A stretch of 64,000 nucleotides of DNA from Plenodomus lindquistii (GCA_025504975.1 JANUWI010000009.1:620001-684000); one strand, 5' to 3'. Positions 29,321-41,084 are shown, counted from the first letter of the stretch. Numbers and translations are program-made. Notes: generated by a model from the sequence alone, not told the origin.

Positions 29321-30183
29321 GTGCGTGATGTCTTGGGCTGTTTATTGGACGCGGCAAGTACTGCGTTCGATTTTAGTAGATATTAGAACTTTTGACTTGG
29401 TGGGTGAGTATTGAGGTCTTGTGTGGTGCGCAGTGAAGAATAGTCAGTGACCCCCAACTTTATTTCGTGCATCATGACAGCCCTACGAGAACTTCAAAGT
29501 GTTGTGTAATCTCCACAGGATATTATTACTCACCGAAAATTAGAATTTTTGACTTGGTGGTTGGGAAGTGATGTCTTGCGTGGTGCGTGATGAAGGATAG
29601 TCGGTGACCCCCAACTTCATTTTTTGGCCCTACAAAAACTTCAAAATGCTGCGTGATCTCTACAGTATAGCATTGCTCGCCTGAAATACAAATTTTTGGA
29701 GCGGAATATCTCGTAGCGTGTCTAAGACTACGTCGTAAGTGCTCAATCAATTGGTGTAAGCGTCACAAGGCCTTGTGCCTACGTTTAAACTCACCGCACA
29801 TTAGGCGTATACCCTAGAATACTACTGATATTTCTGGTGTATCTTGTGAAGAGTTAGTGCATGTGATAATACTGCTGTTCCCAGAATCCACACGATGGAA
29901 TATCCGTCTCTTGTGCAGAGAGGGAAATACATCCTTTCGAGCCTTAAGAACATCTTCAATTTGACAGCGCGTTTCAAATCTCATTTGTGTCTCGACACAG
30001 TATTACGAGCAAACCAGATATTCTATACACTTGACTTTTGCAAAGACATGTCAAAGATGTCGAAAGAACATTCATCATAAGGTATCGTGCTACTCCAACG
30101 CCCAAACTCCCGATCAAGATTTACAATCGTCACACCATATACAAATTCAAGACCAAATCCTCAAACTCCAGTCCGCATCCACC
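29321..30183. other. Intergenic region with degenerate tandem repeat, no gene seen
   Basis: It holds the repeat listed at 29383-29696 and otherwise AT-rich DNA up to the 3' end of the AT-hook gene. No RNA gene or coding region is recognised. Confidence 0.5.
29383..29696. repeat. Degenerate tandem repeat of about 155 bp, RIP-like
   Basis: Copy A (about 29383-29538) and copy B (about 29541-29696) share TTTTGACTTGGTGG, GTGTGGTGCG/GCGTGGTGCG, ATAGTC, GTGACCCCCAACTT and CTACAGTATAG/CCACAGGATAT in the same order. Many differences are transitions (CAGTGAAGAA against TGATGAAGGA; AACTTT against AATTTT). The repeat begins about 75 bp after the tRNA-Pro gene. It may be the relic of an element that inserted next to the tRNA, but no terminal structure is visible. 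Confidence 0.6.
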
Positions 30184-33100
30184 TCACTGCGGCCATTGAA
30201 TCGTCATAGTCTTACTTCGATCGATTCTAAGCCCCTTCTTCTCATCGCTCCTGACGTCCTCACCGAGAACAATGGTAGCCAACCTCTTAATCACCTCGTC
30301 GCCCTTGATGCGGTCCCCAGTCCTACCAGGTGCACAGTTGCCAAGCTCGATACCACTCTTGTTCTGGCTCTCGTACTGCTTGATATCCTCCAACGTCAAG
30401 AGCTCCATGAACACTGCGCAAAGCACAACCAGCGACTCCGACATCACCATGCTGTAGCCCCATGCCGAAAAAGTAGCGCCGATGTACGGAGATTTGTTCG
30501 CGGTCAGGAAGCGCTGTGCGAGGTGGTCGTTGGTGTTCGAAAGTGCAGTAGGCGGGTTGAGAGACGGCAAAAAAAGAGCTGGATGTTTGAGGTGGGTGGC
30601 GTAAAGTTTGTCGAGAGTCTTGTAGTGCGTCTTTGTCCAAGGCTCTATCTTGGGCAGTGCGGCGTAGCGGGCGAGAATAGGGTGGGCCGCTGGAGGAGCT
30701 GGACGGCGTAAGACTTCGAAGAGGTCGAAATCTGCGCGTGATGAAGCGGCTGGCTGTCGTGGCTTGGGGCACTTGGCGGTTTTGTCAATGACCTCTGACA
30801 CAGACCCAATGCTAGAAGTGGCCTCTGTATCTTCATGTACGGAACTCTCAGACAGTGCCTCCTCCTCCATCTCGACCTGTAACCTGGCGACCTCGGGAGT
30901 AAGACTTGAGTCCTTCGCTTTGTGGTTACTGAATCGCGGAGAAGATTTGTACGCTGGCGACTTCGTGCTCTGCGCCAATTGTGGCTTCCGATGTGATGAA
31001 CTTGGTACAGGAGCAGTCGACTCTCCGTACCAGGTTCTGCTCGGTTCAGTCACTTCTGTGATCTCGTTTAAGCTTCGTTCCTGTGGCTCATAGGCATCGA
31101 GGTACTCATTGGCTTCTTCACGAACACGCAGAATGCTAGACGCCGTCGCACCTTCCATCTCGACGCGGAATTGACGCTGATCCGATGCTGTAGATAGCAC
31201 ACTATCACCCTCTACGATTGAACGGAAAGGAGAGCTCTGGATGACTGGCAGCGAAGATTCATCTTGATATTGCTGAATGGAGTCAGAAGAAATGTCGGAC
31301 CCGCGAATCTCTCGCCGTAGCGGGCTGCTCTTAGAAGGCGAACATGGGAAACCAGGGAAACGGGGAGGTGTGCCAAGGAACGGATTTGCTTTTGTGGTAG
31401 TTGGCGATGCTTCCTTCGCCTGGGCTGGTGGTGATGATTCTGGAAGTAGACTCTCGCCCTGATCCAACAACGAGGAGAGGCTCGCCTTTTCCGATGTGCG
31501 CTGTCTCCTCTGGTTGGTTCGTGTGTTAAACACGGTAGGCATATTAGACTGGAAGAACATTCCAGTGTCATCACTGTCTTCATTTGTATCGCTTGTGTCC
31601 TTGTCTTCCAGCGCTTGGTTGCTCCCTCGGGCTGACGCGAACCCTGCTTCATCATTGCCAGACTCTGCAGAAGGTGGTGTGAGCTGCTGTGTAGATTTGG
31701 CGTCGACGCTCTGCTGAGGAGCAGCAGCAGCTCTGTGTCGTCGGGTTCGTATTTGCTTGCCACGGGCTGGGACAGTTGTGGCAATGTCTGTGAAAAGATC
31801 TGTTCCTGGCGAAGGCCCCTGACTAGGTTGAGCTTCGTCTTCGAGCGAGTTGGATGAGCGCGAAGCTTCTTCTTGCCATATATCAGCGTAGTCGTCCTGT
31901 TGAGTCTGCGAAGCTACGAGTCTCGGATTCATCCCTTCGGCTTCCTGCTTACGATTACTATTTGTAGCAGCACTTGTCGTACTCGCAGGCGGAGTGTTGC
32001 CACGCGAATTCATCCCATCTTCACTACTTGCAGGGCTGATCAATGAGTTCGCCGCCTCTTCCGTGTCCAATAAAGGATACTGTACGTCATCTTGTAGAAC
32101 AGGCCGTTCCTCTGTCACCAAGACGTGATCTTCTTGCTCCTCTGGTGTCAGGAGACGTGATCGACTCTTTCGTTGTGTCCTAAAGACGCCTTCTCTGGGC
32201 GGTACAGAGCGTGTCGGCTTGATCGGGCTGGATGGCTCAGGCGAAGGAAGGTCTATCTGGCCATCTGCTAGCTGTTCACCGAGTCGCAGTCCTGCATGTA
32301 GCTCTTTTCGCGTTCCTTCGCTAAAGCCTCGAAACAGATCGTCGAGTTGATCCCGCTTCTCGTCGTGCGTTTTCTGCAAAGGATCTGGTGTGGTCCGGTT
32401 GGTGTCCACGAGGCCTTGGAGAGCCACACCAGCCGTCACTACACGATCGATATGGGGCGTTACAGCCTTCGGAATTGCGGGCGGGGCTACTTGGATAGCT
32501 GGCGGTTCGGATGGCTGTTCAATGTCTTCGACTACAGGAGTGCTGTATCGGGGCGATGCGGTCGAACGCAGACGCTCGGTGGGATTCGACGTGACAGAGC
32601 TATGCGAAGAGCCAAGCTGTACAACAGTCCTGGGAGGTACCACAGATGATAACCCCGAGATTGTATCGAGAAGAGTTCCAATGCTCCTGTTCGTAGGTCC
32701 TTGGGAGTCTTCGGGCTTTGGTGGACTGCTGAAGCCTCCATTGCTTGGTAAAGAATCCACCGAGATCATACTAAAATTCTCGCTATCCAGGACCGTCGTA
32801 TCGTCCGGCATCCTGGTAGTACCCTCGTCAAAGGCGTAATTGTCAATATTGTGCGTTTCTTCTTCTTCCTCGAAAATTTGACGAGGTGTAGGGTTGGCCT
32901 GCTCATCTGCTGCTTGCTTATCTGGATCATATACTTGCAGTTCGGGTTCATCTTCCTCACTGCTTGGAGTGAGCATTTCGCTGCCTTCATCAGAACCATC
33001 ATGCGCTGTTTCGGATAGTAGGGATGTCTTTTTGGCATGTGGTGTTCCCTTGCGACCATGGAGCCTCTCACCCAAGTTGATTTCCGGCGTAGTGTCCGAC

Positions 33101-33879
33101 GGTGCCTCCGCGTGTTGTGTGATGTCCGCGGTCTCCTCGCTCGAAGCGACCTTGGGAGTCGCAAAGCGAGTGGTCTTCTTCGAACCCGTTGCCTTTGAAT
33201 TTGCGGGAGGTACTGGCGTAAGATTTGCAAACATCTCATCGTCTGATACCAGATCCTGGATATTAAGCGTTTCTTCATCCTCAGTCGGTGGCTGAATGCT
33301 CTTCCTTGGACGGCCTCTTCGCTTCTTGGGAGGGACATCCGTATCGACATCTGCTGCACTCGATCCAGCGGCGCCCACGCTCGCATCTCGTGATTTGGAT
33401 CGCGCTGTCTTCTTGACTGGTGTTCCATTCCGCCTGGGCTTGGCAGCGATGCCTGTGTCTGACTTCCGGGGTCGTCCTCGGGGTCGCTTGACAGGTGACT
33501 GTGCATCCGGATCTTTGAGGGGTACGGTAGTCGTCTTCGTCCTTGTGACTCTCTTTACGGATGGCGACATTGTGTTTTCTTCGTCGCTTCCCGGTTCCGC
33601 CTGTACCGTGACTTTGATGCGCCAAGGGCTTGCACCGCCTGCACGTGGTGTATTCAGAACCATGGATTTGGCTGGTGAGTCGAGATCCATTCCGGAAATT
33701 TCCAGCGTTCGGTTCTGTTTGCTCGACGAGTTGGTCATGAGTGGCGTTCGACCTGCTGCCTTATGCCGGATGGCTTGTGTTGTGTTTTCGTCCATGGACA
33801 TGGCCAAGGGATCTGGGCTAGAGTCGTAGCTACGGCCGCCATCGTTATCCGTCGTCGCAGTTCGGCCGCGAGACGCCAT
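30184..33879 (-). CDS. AT-hook protein with conserved C-terminal domain, function unknown
   Basis: A single exon codes for 1231 aa, with ATG at 33879. Two AT-hook motifs are visible: PVKRPRGRPRKS at about residues 129-140 and KKRRGRPRKS at about 185-194, suggesting binding to AT-rich DNA. Residues 200-1050 are disordered, acidic and Ser-rich, with many SP/TP sites. The last 170 residues (from about ADFDLFEVLRRPAPP) look folded and conserved: PWTKTHYKTLDKLYATHLKH, then GYSMVMSESLVVLCAVFMEL and RLATIVLGEDVRSDEKKGL. I do not recognise this C-terminal domain. The gene is divergent from the GEN1-like nuclease gene (230 bp apart), a hint, no more, of a genome-maintenance role. Confidence 0.82.
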   Translation of the reverse strand: MASRGRTATTDNDGGRSYDSSPDPLAMSMDENTTQAIRHKAAGRTPLMTNSSSKQNRTLEISGMDLDSPAKSMVLNTPRAGGASPWRIKVTVQAEPGSDEENTMSPSVKRVTRTKTTTVPLKDPDAQSPVKRPRGRPRKSDTGIAAKPRRNGTPVKKTARSKSRDASVGAAGSSAADVDTDVPPKKRRGRPRKSIQPPTEDEETLNIQDLVSDDEMFANLTPVPPANSKATGSKKTTRFATPKVASSEETADITQHAEAPSDTTPEINLGERLHGRKGTPHAKKTSLLSETAHDGSDEGSEMLTPSSEEDEPELQVYDPDKQAADEQANPTPRQIFEEEEETHNIDNYAFDEGTTRMPDDTTVLDSENFSMISVDSLPSNGGFSSPPKPEDSQGPTNRSIGTLLDTISGLSSVVPPRTVVQLGSSHSSVTSNPTERLRSTASPRYSTPVVEDIEQPSEPPAIQVAPPAIPKAVTPHIDRVVTAGVALQGLVDTNRTTPDPLQKTHDEKRDQLDDLFRGFSEGTRKELHAGLRLGEQLADGQIDLPSPEPSSPIKPTRSVPPREGVFRTQRKSRSRLLTPEEQEDHVLVTEERPVLQDDVQYPLLDTEEAANSLISPASSEDGMNSRGNTPPASTTSAATNSNRKQEAEGMNPRLVASQTQQDDYADIWQEEASRSSNSLEDEAQPSQGPSPGTDLFTDIATTVPARGKQIRTRRHRAAAAPQQSVDAKSTQQLTPPSAESGNDEAGFASARGSNQALEDKDTSDTNEDSDDTGMFFQSNMPTVFNTRTNQRRQRTSEKASLSSLLDQGESLLPESSPPAQAKEASPTTTKANPFLGTPPRFPGFPCSPSKSSPLRREIRGSDISSDSIQQYQDESSLPVIQSSPFRSIVEGDSVLSTASDQRQFRVEMEGATASSILRVREEANEYLDAYEPQERSLNEITEVTEPSRTWYGESTAPVPSSSHRKPQLAQSTKSPAYKSSPRFSNHKAKDSSLTPEVARLQVEMEEEALSESSVHEDTEATSSIGSVSEVIDKTAKCPKPRQPAASSRADFDLFEVLRRPAPPAAHPILARYAALPKIEPWTKTHYKTLDKLYATHLKHPALFLPSLNPPTALSNTNDHLAQRFLTANKSPYIGATFSAWGYSMVMSESLVVLCAVFMELLTLEDIKQYESQNKSGIELGNCAPGRTGDRIKGDEVIKRLATIVLGEDVRSDEKKGLRIDRSKTMTIQWPQ

Positions 33880-34109
33880 GTTGGATTGAGGTGCTAGGAA
33901 TGTGTATGGTGTTGGTAGTCGCGGGTAAAGGTGGGGGATGGCGCATGTAAGCGTGCGAGCCCTGGGACCCTGCGACGGAAGGAAGCATGGGAAGCACGCG
34001 TGGTCGTCCTAGCAACAATCTTATCGCCACCCTGCACGCGCTGCATCACCAACTGCACAACGCCCTAGGAAGGCAGCCAGGCAGCGTTTGGAGAGAGCAT
34101 GGCAGCGCA

Positions 34110-37011
34110 ATGGGTATTCATGGGTAAATTCAGCTGGTGTGCATAGATTGGCAGTGCTCTATACTAACTCGCCTAGAATCTACAAGGAGATTGGCCCCGG
34201 AAAGCGCATAGCCCTCTCTAAGCTTGCCCTCGACAAGTTTGAAGAGACAGGCAGACCTCTGCGCATTGCTATTGACACATCCATATGGCTCTTCCAGATC
34301 CAAGCTAGCAAAGGTCCTAATTTGCGCACCATGTTGTTACTACATAGACGGCTGACAGACCCCTAGGCGGCACGAATCCTGCGTTGCGCACCTTCTACTA
34401 CCGCCTCCTTCGTCTGATTGCACTCTCTATTCATCCCGTCTTCGTATTCGACGGCCCCAACAGACCGCCGTTCAAGCGAAACAAGCGCACCGGACCCAAT
34501 GTTGCGTCCATTCCCGAATTCCTCGCCAAGCAGCTCTTGAAGCAGTTTGGGTTTCCTATCCATCTTGCGCCGGGAGAGGCCGAAGCAGAATGCGCACTCT
34601 TGCAGCGCGAGGGCATAGTGGATGCTGTTTTGAGCGAAGATGTTGACACGCTCATGTTTGGCAGTGGCATCACCATACGCAACTGGTCACCAGAAAAGTC
34701 GGGAAGTACGCCGACGCATGTCAACGTCTACGATGCAGTGGAAACCAAAAACGGACCGTCGGGTCTGGATCGCGAAGGCATGATTTTAGTTGCCTTGATG
34801 AGCGGTGGGGACTATGTGCCAGAGGGCATACCAGGATGCGGTCCCAAGACCGCCTGTGAGGCTGCAAAGGCGGGCTTTGGAAGCGATCTCTGTAAGATTC
34901 CGACTGGTGATAAGAGAGCCATGTCGGAATGGCGAGAGAGACTGCGCCATGAGCTGAAGACGAATGAGAGCAAGCTATTCAAGCGCAAGCATGGTGCCCT
35001 TAAGATTCCCGACGACTTTCCACGACTTGATATCTTAGGGTACTACACACACCCTGCCATATCTAACCAGTCTGGACTGGATAAGTTGAGGCGATCTATC
35101 AACTGGGACCAAGATCTGGACTTTCCAGGCCTGCGTAGTTTCACTCATGATGCCTTCGACTGGGTCCAGCTGGAGGGCGCCAAACACTTTATTCGCAGTC
35201 TCGCGCCTTCTTTGGTCATTCGCCAGCTCCGTCTGCGAGCAGAACAACAGCAACGACTACCTACCACCAACCTCCAAGCTATACAAGAAGATGAAACACT
35301 TCTTATCAAGGGTATCCATGGGAAGCGTCAACATCCTGTCACTGACAACAGCACCGAGCTTCGGGTGAGCTTCACACCAATTGAGCTCGTTGATATCGAC
35401 CTCGATAAGGAAGAGCCGGACACCGAATTCGACTCGGGGCCACCGGGCTCTCAGTTGACTGCGGCCGACGTGGAAGAAGAGCTGCCTCTCGATCCGGACG
35501 AGGAAGGACCTAAGAAGCGCGGACCCACCAAGTTTGATCCTGCGGCGCCAGCAAGAATTTGGGTCCTAGAAAGTTTCGTGAAGGTCGGTGTTCCTCTTAA
35601 GGTGCAGGACTGGGAGGCCGACCGTCAAACAAAGCTCAAGCCAAAGCGAGCTCCGACTGTGCAAGAACCCAAAAAAGCCGTTTCGAAGGCAAAGGGCGGG
35701 GCTGGAAAGACTAAGACGACAAGTGTTGCACCGCAAGCTACCATCAACCAATTTGCCAAGGTTACAAAGCCAGGTGCAAAGTCATTTCGAGAACCAGCAA
35801 AGACACAAGAAAACGACTTTCAGCTTACCATACCGAAAGCGAAGTCTACCACACAAGTACAAGGAGGCATTGTTGATCTGCTATCTTCGTCACCCGTACG
35901 TGAGCCGGCCAGGGTGCTTACACCAGAACCATCGCACAAGGCCTCGTCGGGGCCAGTGTTCCAGGATCTGCCTGCAAGCATCACCAAGAGGAGAAGGCGT
36001 GGTCCAATACAACGCTCGCAGACACTTCCCAGCGAGACGAGTATAAATCCCCGCCCAGCAACACCAGATCTGGTGTCCGACACAGTAGAGATCCTAGACT
36101 TGGTCAACTCTCCTGTTCTTCCATTACCACTCCCTATTCCAGCCAAGAAGCCGAGGACTAAACAGTTTGCACGGGCACATCGAAGCACCTCAATGTCCTC
36201 ACCAGGAAAATCGAAGCAAACCACACTAGATGTATGGAGAGCTTCTGCAACGCCCACCAAATCACATACTTCTCTTTCCACGATCGATGCTTCCCCGATA
36301 CCTGCACCTGCAGCCCTGAGATCCAAAACTGCAGATGTCGCCTCCTTGGACTTGACACTCTCTTCGTCGCCAGTTCATGCTCCACTACCCCGAGATCAGA
36401 ATGGGGCTACTGCCAAACCGCGGCGCGAAGCACGGCCACCGCTCGACACCATTTCACATAACGGATCGCGCGGCTCTACAGGCTCTCGGTCCTCTACCAG
36501 CTCAGTCTCCAGTTCCAAGGCAAAACGAAAAGATGCTTCAGGCGTTGTACCGGCACGCCGTACCTCACCTCGCCTGAAAAAGACCCTCTCGCTGCCGCCA
36601 GAAATAGATACTCTTGATCTGACTTCACCACATCCGCCGCCTGTAAAGGATATCACACCCGAGACTGATACACTGGACCTAACAGAGCTCTCTTCGCCGG
36701 TTCGACCACTTCAGCCATCAAAAGTCGTCGCAGCGCATGTTTCACCTCCGCCGTCGTCATCCTTACCTGCGGAGGTACGGCGCTCCCCACGAAACCACAA
36801 GACCACGTCTCCGACCTCACCGCCTGCAGCCTGGAAGACGAGAGAAAAGAAGAAACGCCAAATTATACTGAGGAAAAGCGTTGCTGGTGCCTGGGACTTT
36901 GTAGATGTTGAGAGCCCACAAAAGACGGATGGAGACAAGGATGTGGTATTAACGGGGAAGGAGAGGCGAAAGTGGCGAGAGAGTCAGATTGAAGTTTTGG
37001 ACTTCACATAG
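34110..37011 (+). CDS. YEN1: XPG/Rad2-family nuclease, GEN1/Yen1 Holliday-junction resolvase type
   Basis: Exons 34110-34123, 34177-34313 and 34367-37011, with two introns of 53 nt each, code for 931 aa. The 14-nt first exon gives MGIHG, and the N-terminal nuclease region continues IYKEIGPGKRIALSKLA, AIDTSIWLFQIQ (catalytic Asp), TNPALRTFYYRLLRL and FVFDGPNRPPFKRNKR. The I region has APGEAEAECALLQREGIVDA and SEDVDTLMFG. GGDYVPEGIPGCGPKTACE is the helix-hairpin-helix DNA-binding element. The short spacing between N and I regions, and the long basic Ser/Pro tail, fit GEN1/Yen1 rather than Rad2/XPG, which has a long spacer. It would cut Holliday junctions and 5' flaps. SP/TP sites in the tail suggest cell-cycle phosphorylation, as known for yeast Yen1. 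Confidence 0.9.
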
Positions 37012-37713
37012 TGTGCTACCTGGGGTATGATCCATACTATAAAAGGATGCTGCAAACTTTCTGAATATGATGAATGACTGTAGCAAGGCGCAGCGTACTA
37101 CACGAAGACAAGTGAACTCTTCAAACCCACACATGGCTGGTGCCATTCTGAATCCTTCACTGACTCAACCTCCTCAGATCTATCTCCAGGTTCTTGTGTC
37201 GACAATGCTCTGCTTAGCGACAACGGCACGTGACAGCGTGTCAATTTCGCGCCCAATTAGACTCCAGTCGATTTTTCCTCGGATAGCTAGTCTCACAGCT
37301 TGTTAATCCATCCCATTCGACTTTTGTGACTCTCCTCGGCACAACACATCACACAGCTATGTCCACTGTCCGGCAGCCGGGCCAAGCCTTCCCGCAGCGG
37401 AAGAATTCACGGCTAAAGACGCACCAAACAATCAACTCTGCCGTCATCTTCCTCTACGCGCAACGACCTCCATTGCACCGCCATTGATAATGCTAATGAC
37501 CGCTTTGGGTCCATTACATTTTTGCTTGGCTTTTGGTTAGCCGTGCCGGCGGTTAAATGGGATTGCGCTTCCTTCAGTCGTGGGGCATCAGATTGCCCCT
37601 CCATCCCATAAAGATGTTGCTACTGCTTCCATAGAATTTAATTGCAGCTTGACCACCCTGAAGCTTTATCCCAATCCCGAATCTTCATAAGGACATCTCC
37701 ATAGACCATCAAG
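37012..37713. promoter_or_regulatory. Intergenic region upstream of the GH43 gene
   Basis: These 702 bp hold the 3' flank of the GEN1-like gene and the promoter of the GH43 gene. No clear motif or other gene is seen. Confidence 0.45.
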
Positions 37714-38697
37714 ATGGCAGACAAAGCCCCAATCGTAGAACATATTTACACAGCCGACCCCAGCGCCCACGTCTTCAACAACAAACTCTACATCTACCCC
37801 TCCCACGACCGCGAAACCGACATCAAAGACAACGACAATGGCGACCAATACGACATGAACGACTACCACGTCTTCTCCATGGACACAGTCGGCGGCCCCG
37901 TAACAGACCACGGCGTAGTCCTCAGCCAAGCAGACATCCCCTGGGTCAGCAAGCAACTCTGGGCCCCCGATGCCGCCTCCAAGAACGGAAAATACTACCT
38001 CTACTTCCCCGCGCGAGACCAGGACGGCATCTTCAGAGTCGGCGTTGCAGTCGGCGACAAGCCCGAAGGACCCTTCAAGCCCGAGGAAAAATGGATCGAG
38101 GGCAGTTTCAGCATTGACCCTGCGAGTTTCGTGGACGAAGACGGAAGCGCGTATTTGTACTTTGGCGGCATCTGGGGCGGGCAATTGCAATGTTGGCAAA
38201 CGGGCGAGTTCAAGCGCGATGCGTATGAGACTATGGAAGCGCAATCTGGTCCTGCGCTCACAGCCAAGGTTGCGAAACTCAGCGAGGACATGAAGTCCTT
38301 CACTACAGATGTCATGGATGTCGTTATTTTGGACGATAGAACCGGTGAACCGATCCAGTCGGATGATCACAGTAAGCGGTTTTTTGAGGCGGCGTGGATG
38401 CACAAGTATAATGGGAAATACTACTTCAGCTATTCAACGGGCGATACGCACTATTTGTGCTATGCGATTGGCGAGAGCCCACTGGGACCGTTCACGTATG
38501 CGGGTAGGATATTAGAGCCGGTGATTGGTTGGACGACACATCACAGTATTGCGGAGTTCAAGGGGAAGTGGTATTTGTTCTACCATGATTCAAGTTTGAG
38601 TAAAGGGGTCAATCATCTGCGGTGTGTGAAGATTAGGGAGATTGTGTATGATGAGCAAGGGAAAATTGGGTTGGCTGATGAGCAGCCTAAGGTTTAG
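37714..38697 (+). CDS. Glycoside hydrolase family 43 protein (xylosidase/arabinofuranosidase type), apparently intracellular
   Basis: A single exon codes for 327 aa, with ATG at 37714 (AAGATGG). The five-bladed propeller pattern of GH43 is visible. Likely catalytic residues are Asp in YTADPSAHVFNNKLYIYPSH (general base), Asp in SIDPASFVDEDGSAYLYFGG (pKa modulator) and Glu in FFEAAWMHKYNGKYYFSYS (acid). SKQLWAPDAASKNGKYYLYF and FRVGVAVGDKPEGPF are family-typical strands. There is no signal peptide (MADKAPIVEH), so it probably acts in the cytosol on short xylo- or arabino-oligosaccharides rather than on cell walls. The exact substrate cannot be read from sequence. The strong codon bias (C-ending codons) in the first half suggests good expression. 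Confidence 0.9.
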   Translation: MADKAPIVEHIYTADPSAHVFNNKLYIYPSHDRETDIKDNDNGDQYDMNDYHVFSMDTVGGPVTDHGVVLSQADIPWVSKQLWAPDAASKNGKYYLYFPARDQDGIFRVGVAVGDKPEGPFKPEEKWIEGSFSIDPASFVDEDGSAYLYFGGIWGGQLQCWQTGEFKRDAYETMEAQSGPALTAKVAKLSEDMKSFTTDVMDVVILDDRTGEPIQSDDHSKRFFEAAWMHKYNGKYYFSYSTGDTHYLCYAIGESPLGPFTYAGRILEPVIGWTTHHSIAEFKGKWYLFYHDSSLSKGVNHLRCVKIREIVYDEQGKIGLADEQPKV

Positions 38698-39015
38698 GGG
38701 CTAGATTGTGTGGGAGGATGGAGTCAATAGCGTACAAATGACGCTCCTACCTGAAATTATATCCTCTTGGTAATATGGTGCTCAGGGACGTCGTTTCTAT
38801 GAGTGAAGCTGTAACTTCCAGAAAGCACTAAGGCAGGCCGAGAGAAACAAGAACCTACTCATGTAGTCTACGCAATGCGTAGGATCAATTTGGAGAGCCT
38901 AATATAATGCTCCTAGGTCCGCACTCTAGTACGCGTACGCCAGTGACCCCCTTTTTTGCACAAATGCCTGAAAAAGCAAGAGGTCTCTCGTACCACCCCG
39001 ACAAAGACCAAAACA
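38698..39015. other. Convergent 3' flanks, no gene seen
   Basis: These 318 bp lie between the GH43 gene and the MOSC gene, which face each other. Nothing recognisable is present apart from short A/T tracts. Confidence 0.45.
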
Positions 39016-40218
39016 CTACATCCCCACAATATACCGATGCTCATTCGTAACCTCCGTAACCTCAAACTTCATCCCCACCCGCACCTCCCCCGTCGTCCTC
39101 GGCACACTCAACATCCCATAGCAAGGCTTAAACGTGATCCCCTCATCAATCCTCCGATACTTCATCAGCGTATCCCACGGCTGAGTCTTATGTTCCTCCG
39201 CCGACTCTGGGTCTACATTCGGGACACGGCATCTCGCGCATCTCTGCGTAATGTCCAGGGTAATCGTATCTCCATTTCCACCAGAGGTCGGGCTAAGCTT
39301 CAGTGTCTTCCAGCGGTCTTCGTCCCAGGGCGCGGCAGGATCGCCGGCTACGAGGATGTTGGGGCGGAAGCGGCGAACGTCGATTGTGAGATCATCTGCG
39401 GCTTTGAGGCGGGTGTTTAGTTCGTCGATGCTGGATTGGGTGCCGACGAGGACGGGCATGAGGTCCGCGAAACATGTAGAGGCGTCACGGCCTAGGACGT
39501 CTTTCGCACCGTTTGAGACGAGTGGACGCGGGTCCGCAGAGAATGGAGGTTTGTATACGAGCCGGACTTCCTTGCCGAAGAAGGCGTTGAATGGGGCGGT
39601 GAGATTGGTGGAGTAGACGCGAGATGGTGTTGTAGTACTCCAGACTGTTGCATTGTGGGACGTCGTGTTCTTTTCGAGCCACGCTTCTGATGGGTGCGCT
39701 GGGATGGAAAACTCGAGTTTCTCGTCGATGGAGTCGGGTGCTGGTGCAGTGACGGTCAGAGTATCGGTTTTGTCGTCGTAAGCGGTACGGATCAGTGTCA
39801 TACGTGCATTTTGACGGATCGTGAGGAATTTGTAGTCTGGGTATGTGACCCACATCCATTGGCGGTCTGATCAATGTTAGCAGTTGCTTCTAAAGTCGTG
39901 TTGAAGTGCTCTATCCTTGAAACAGAGTTGGTCTTCCTAAAACCACTCCTTTAAGACAGAGCAAAGCATAAAAACGAAGGATTGGATCAACATACCAAGG
40001 TCCAATCCAGTGGGCAGAAGTTTGGCAGACTTCACCGAGATCCCATGACAGGACTTAATGGGATGGATAAAGAGCGCCGTGATCTCAGTCGGTGCTGGCA
40101 GAGGTCCAGCCGACTTCTTTGGCACTTTGTTCCAACGTTGAAAGATGACATACGTGACAAGTGGTATGCAAAAAGCCGACAGCAGGACAGCGACTTGGGA
40201 GAGCGCTGAGAACGCCAT
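39016..40218 (-). CDS. MOSC-domain protein with N-terminal membrane anchor (mARC-like)
   Basis: Exons 39996-40218 and 39016-39866, with a 129-nt intron in phase 1 (long for this window), code for 357 aa. Residues 1-28 are hydrophobic (SQVAVLLSAFCIPLVTYVIF), consistent with a membrane anchor. A MOSC N-terminal beta-barrel follows (ALFIHPIKSCHGISVKSAKL; DRQWMWVTYPDYKFLTIRQ), then the MOSC domain with FADLMPVLVGTQSSIDELN, VRRFRPNILV and CARCRVPNVDP. The second Cys of that last motif corresponds to the molybdenum-cofactor ligand of mARC proteins, which reduce N-hydroxylated compounds with cytochrome b5. The family call is firm; the reaction is inferred from mARC. Confidence 0.9.
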
Positions 40219-41084
40219 CTTGGTCCGGTTTGTCGCTCGTCAAGCCAATATCAGAACCTTCTGTCGCTGCTACAACTTACCCAGCGGTCACTCCAGTCTG
40301 GTCGAATGTGAATCTCTTCCACAGTTTGAATTGGCCGCGTATCTGATGGTGGGGCAGACTAGGTTGGAGCTTAAGTTACAGTAGGGCGTAGCTTCACGAA
40401 TCTTCGGGACCTAGACCATATGGGTGTGACTTGCTAATCTGATCGGAAATATTTCCTGCTGGAGCGGAATATTTCTTTGATTGACTGCAGGTAGGATGAC
40501 GCACATGGCGGGGAAGCACGCGCTCGAGTCAGTCCTGTTAGCGCTCCCGGACGCTGCGAGCGCGACTCTCGAGTTTCGCCAGCCTTGGTACATTATGTAA
40601 TATCAAATTGAAGTCTTGCTGATGCATCAATGCTTGATCATGGTGACACAAAGTGATGATTTGTTAAGCGTGTGTATTGCAGGAAACAATCAAGTGTTCG
40701 GATTCTCTATTGTGGTATCTCTCCGGCCAGACCGTCCAGCATCATTACGTCGATCAACCGTGAAAACCAGCAGCGGTGAAGTACGAGGAAAGGGGGTATT
40801 AGGTGCATGACTTCTAGACTCTATGTCGACAAAGAAAGCGTCGTGAAGCAACGCTGTGTATGGGTATAAAGTTCCGCCCATGGTACTTGCTAGCGACAAA
40901 CATTCAGATAGTACGTAAGGAAATAGCGAGATAAATCGGCTCCGTTGTGGTGGCGTGTAGCTTGCTCGATAGAGCGAGGTTCGGAGTCACTTTCGCAGTG
41001 AGGGTAGTTGTTTCGTGTGAAGGAGCGTGTGTGTGTGCGGTGCCGGGCCAGCCGGCTTGTGTGGGAGAAGAGCCTGCTGTGGTT
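40219..41084. other. Intergenic region, no gene seen
   Basis: This is the upstream region of the MOSC gene and the 3' flank of the C2H2 gene. A nested stem-loop near 40938-40988 is discussed among rejected items. No coding region was recognised. Confidence 0.45.

Noticed and set aside
40938..40988. Nested stem-loop with tRNA-like A-box (TAGCTTGCTCGATAGAGC) and B-box-like (GGTTCGGAGTC) words
   Set aside because: No anticodon stem or T arm can be built in any spacing I tried, and no clear terminator follows; probably chance or a very old relic.
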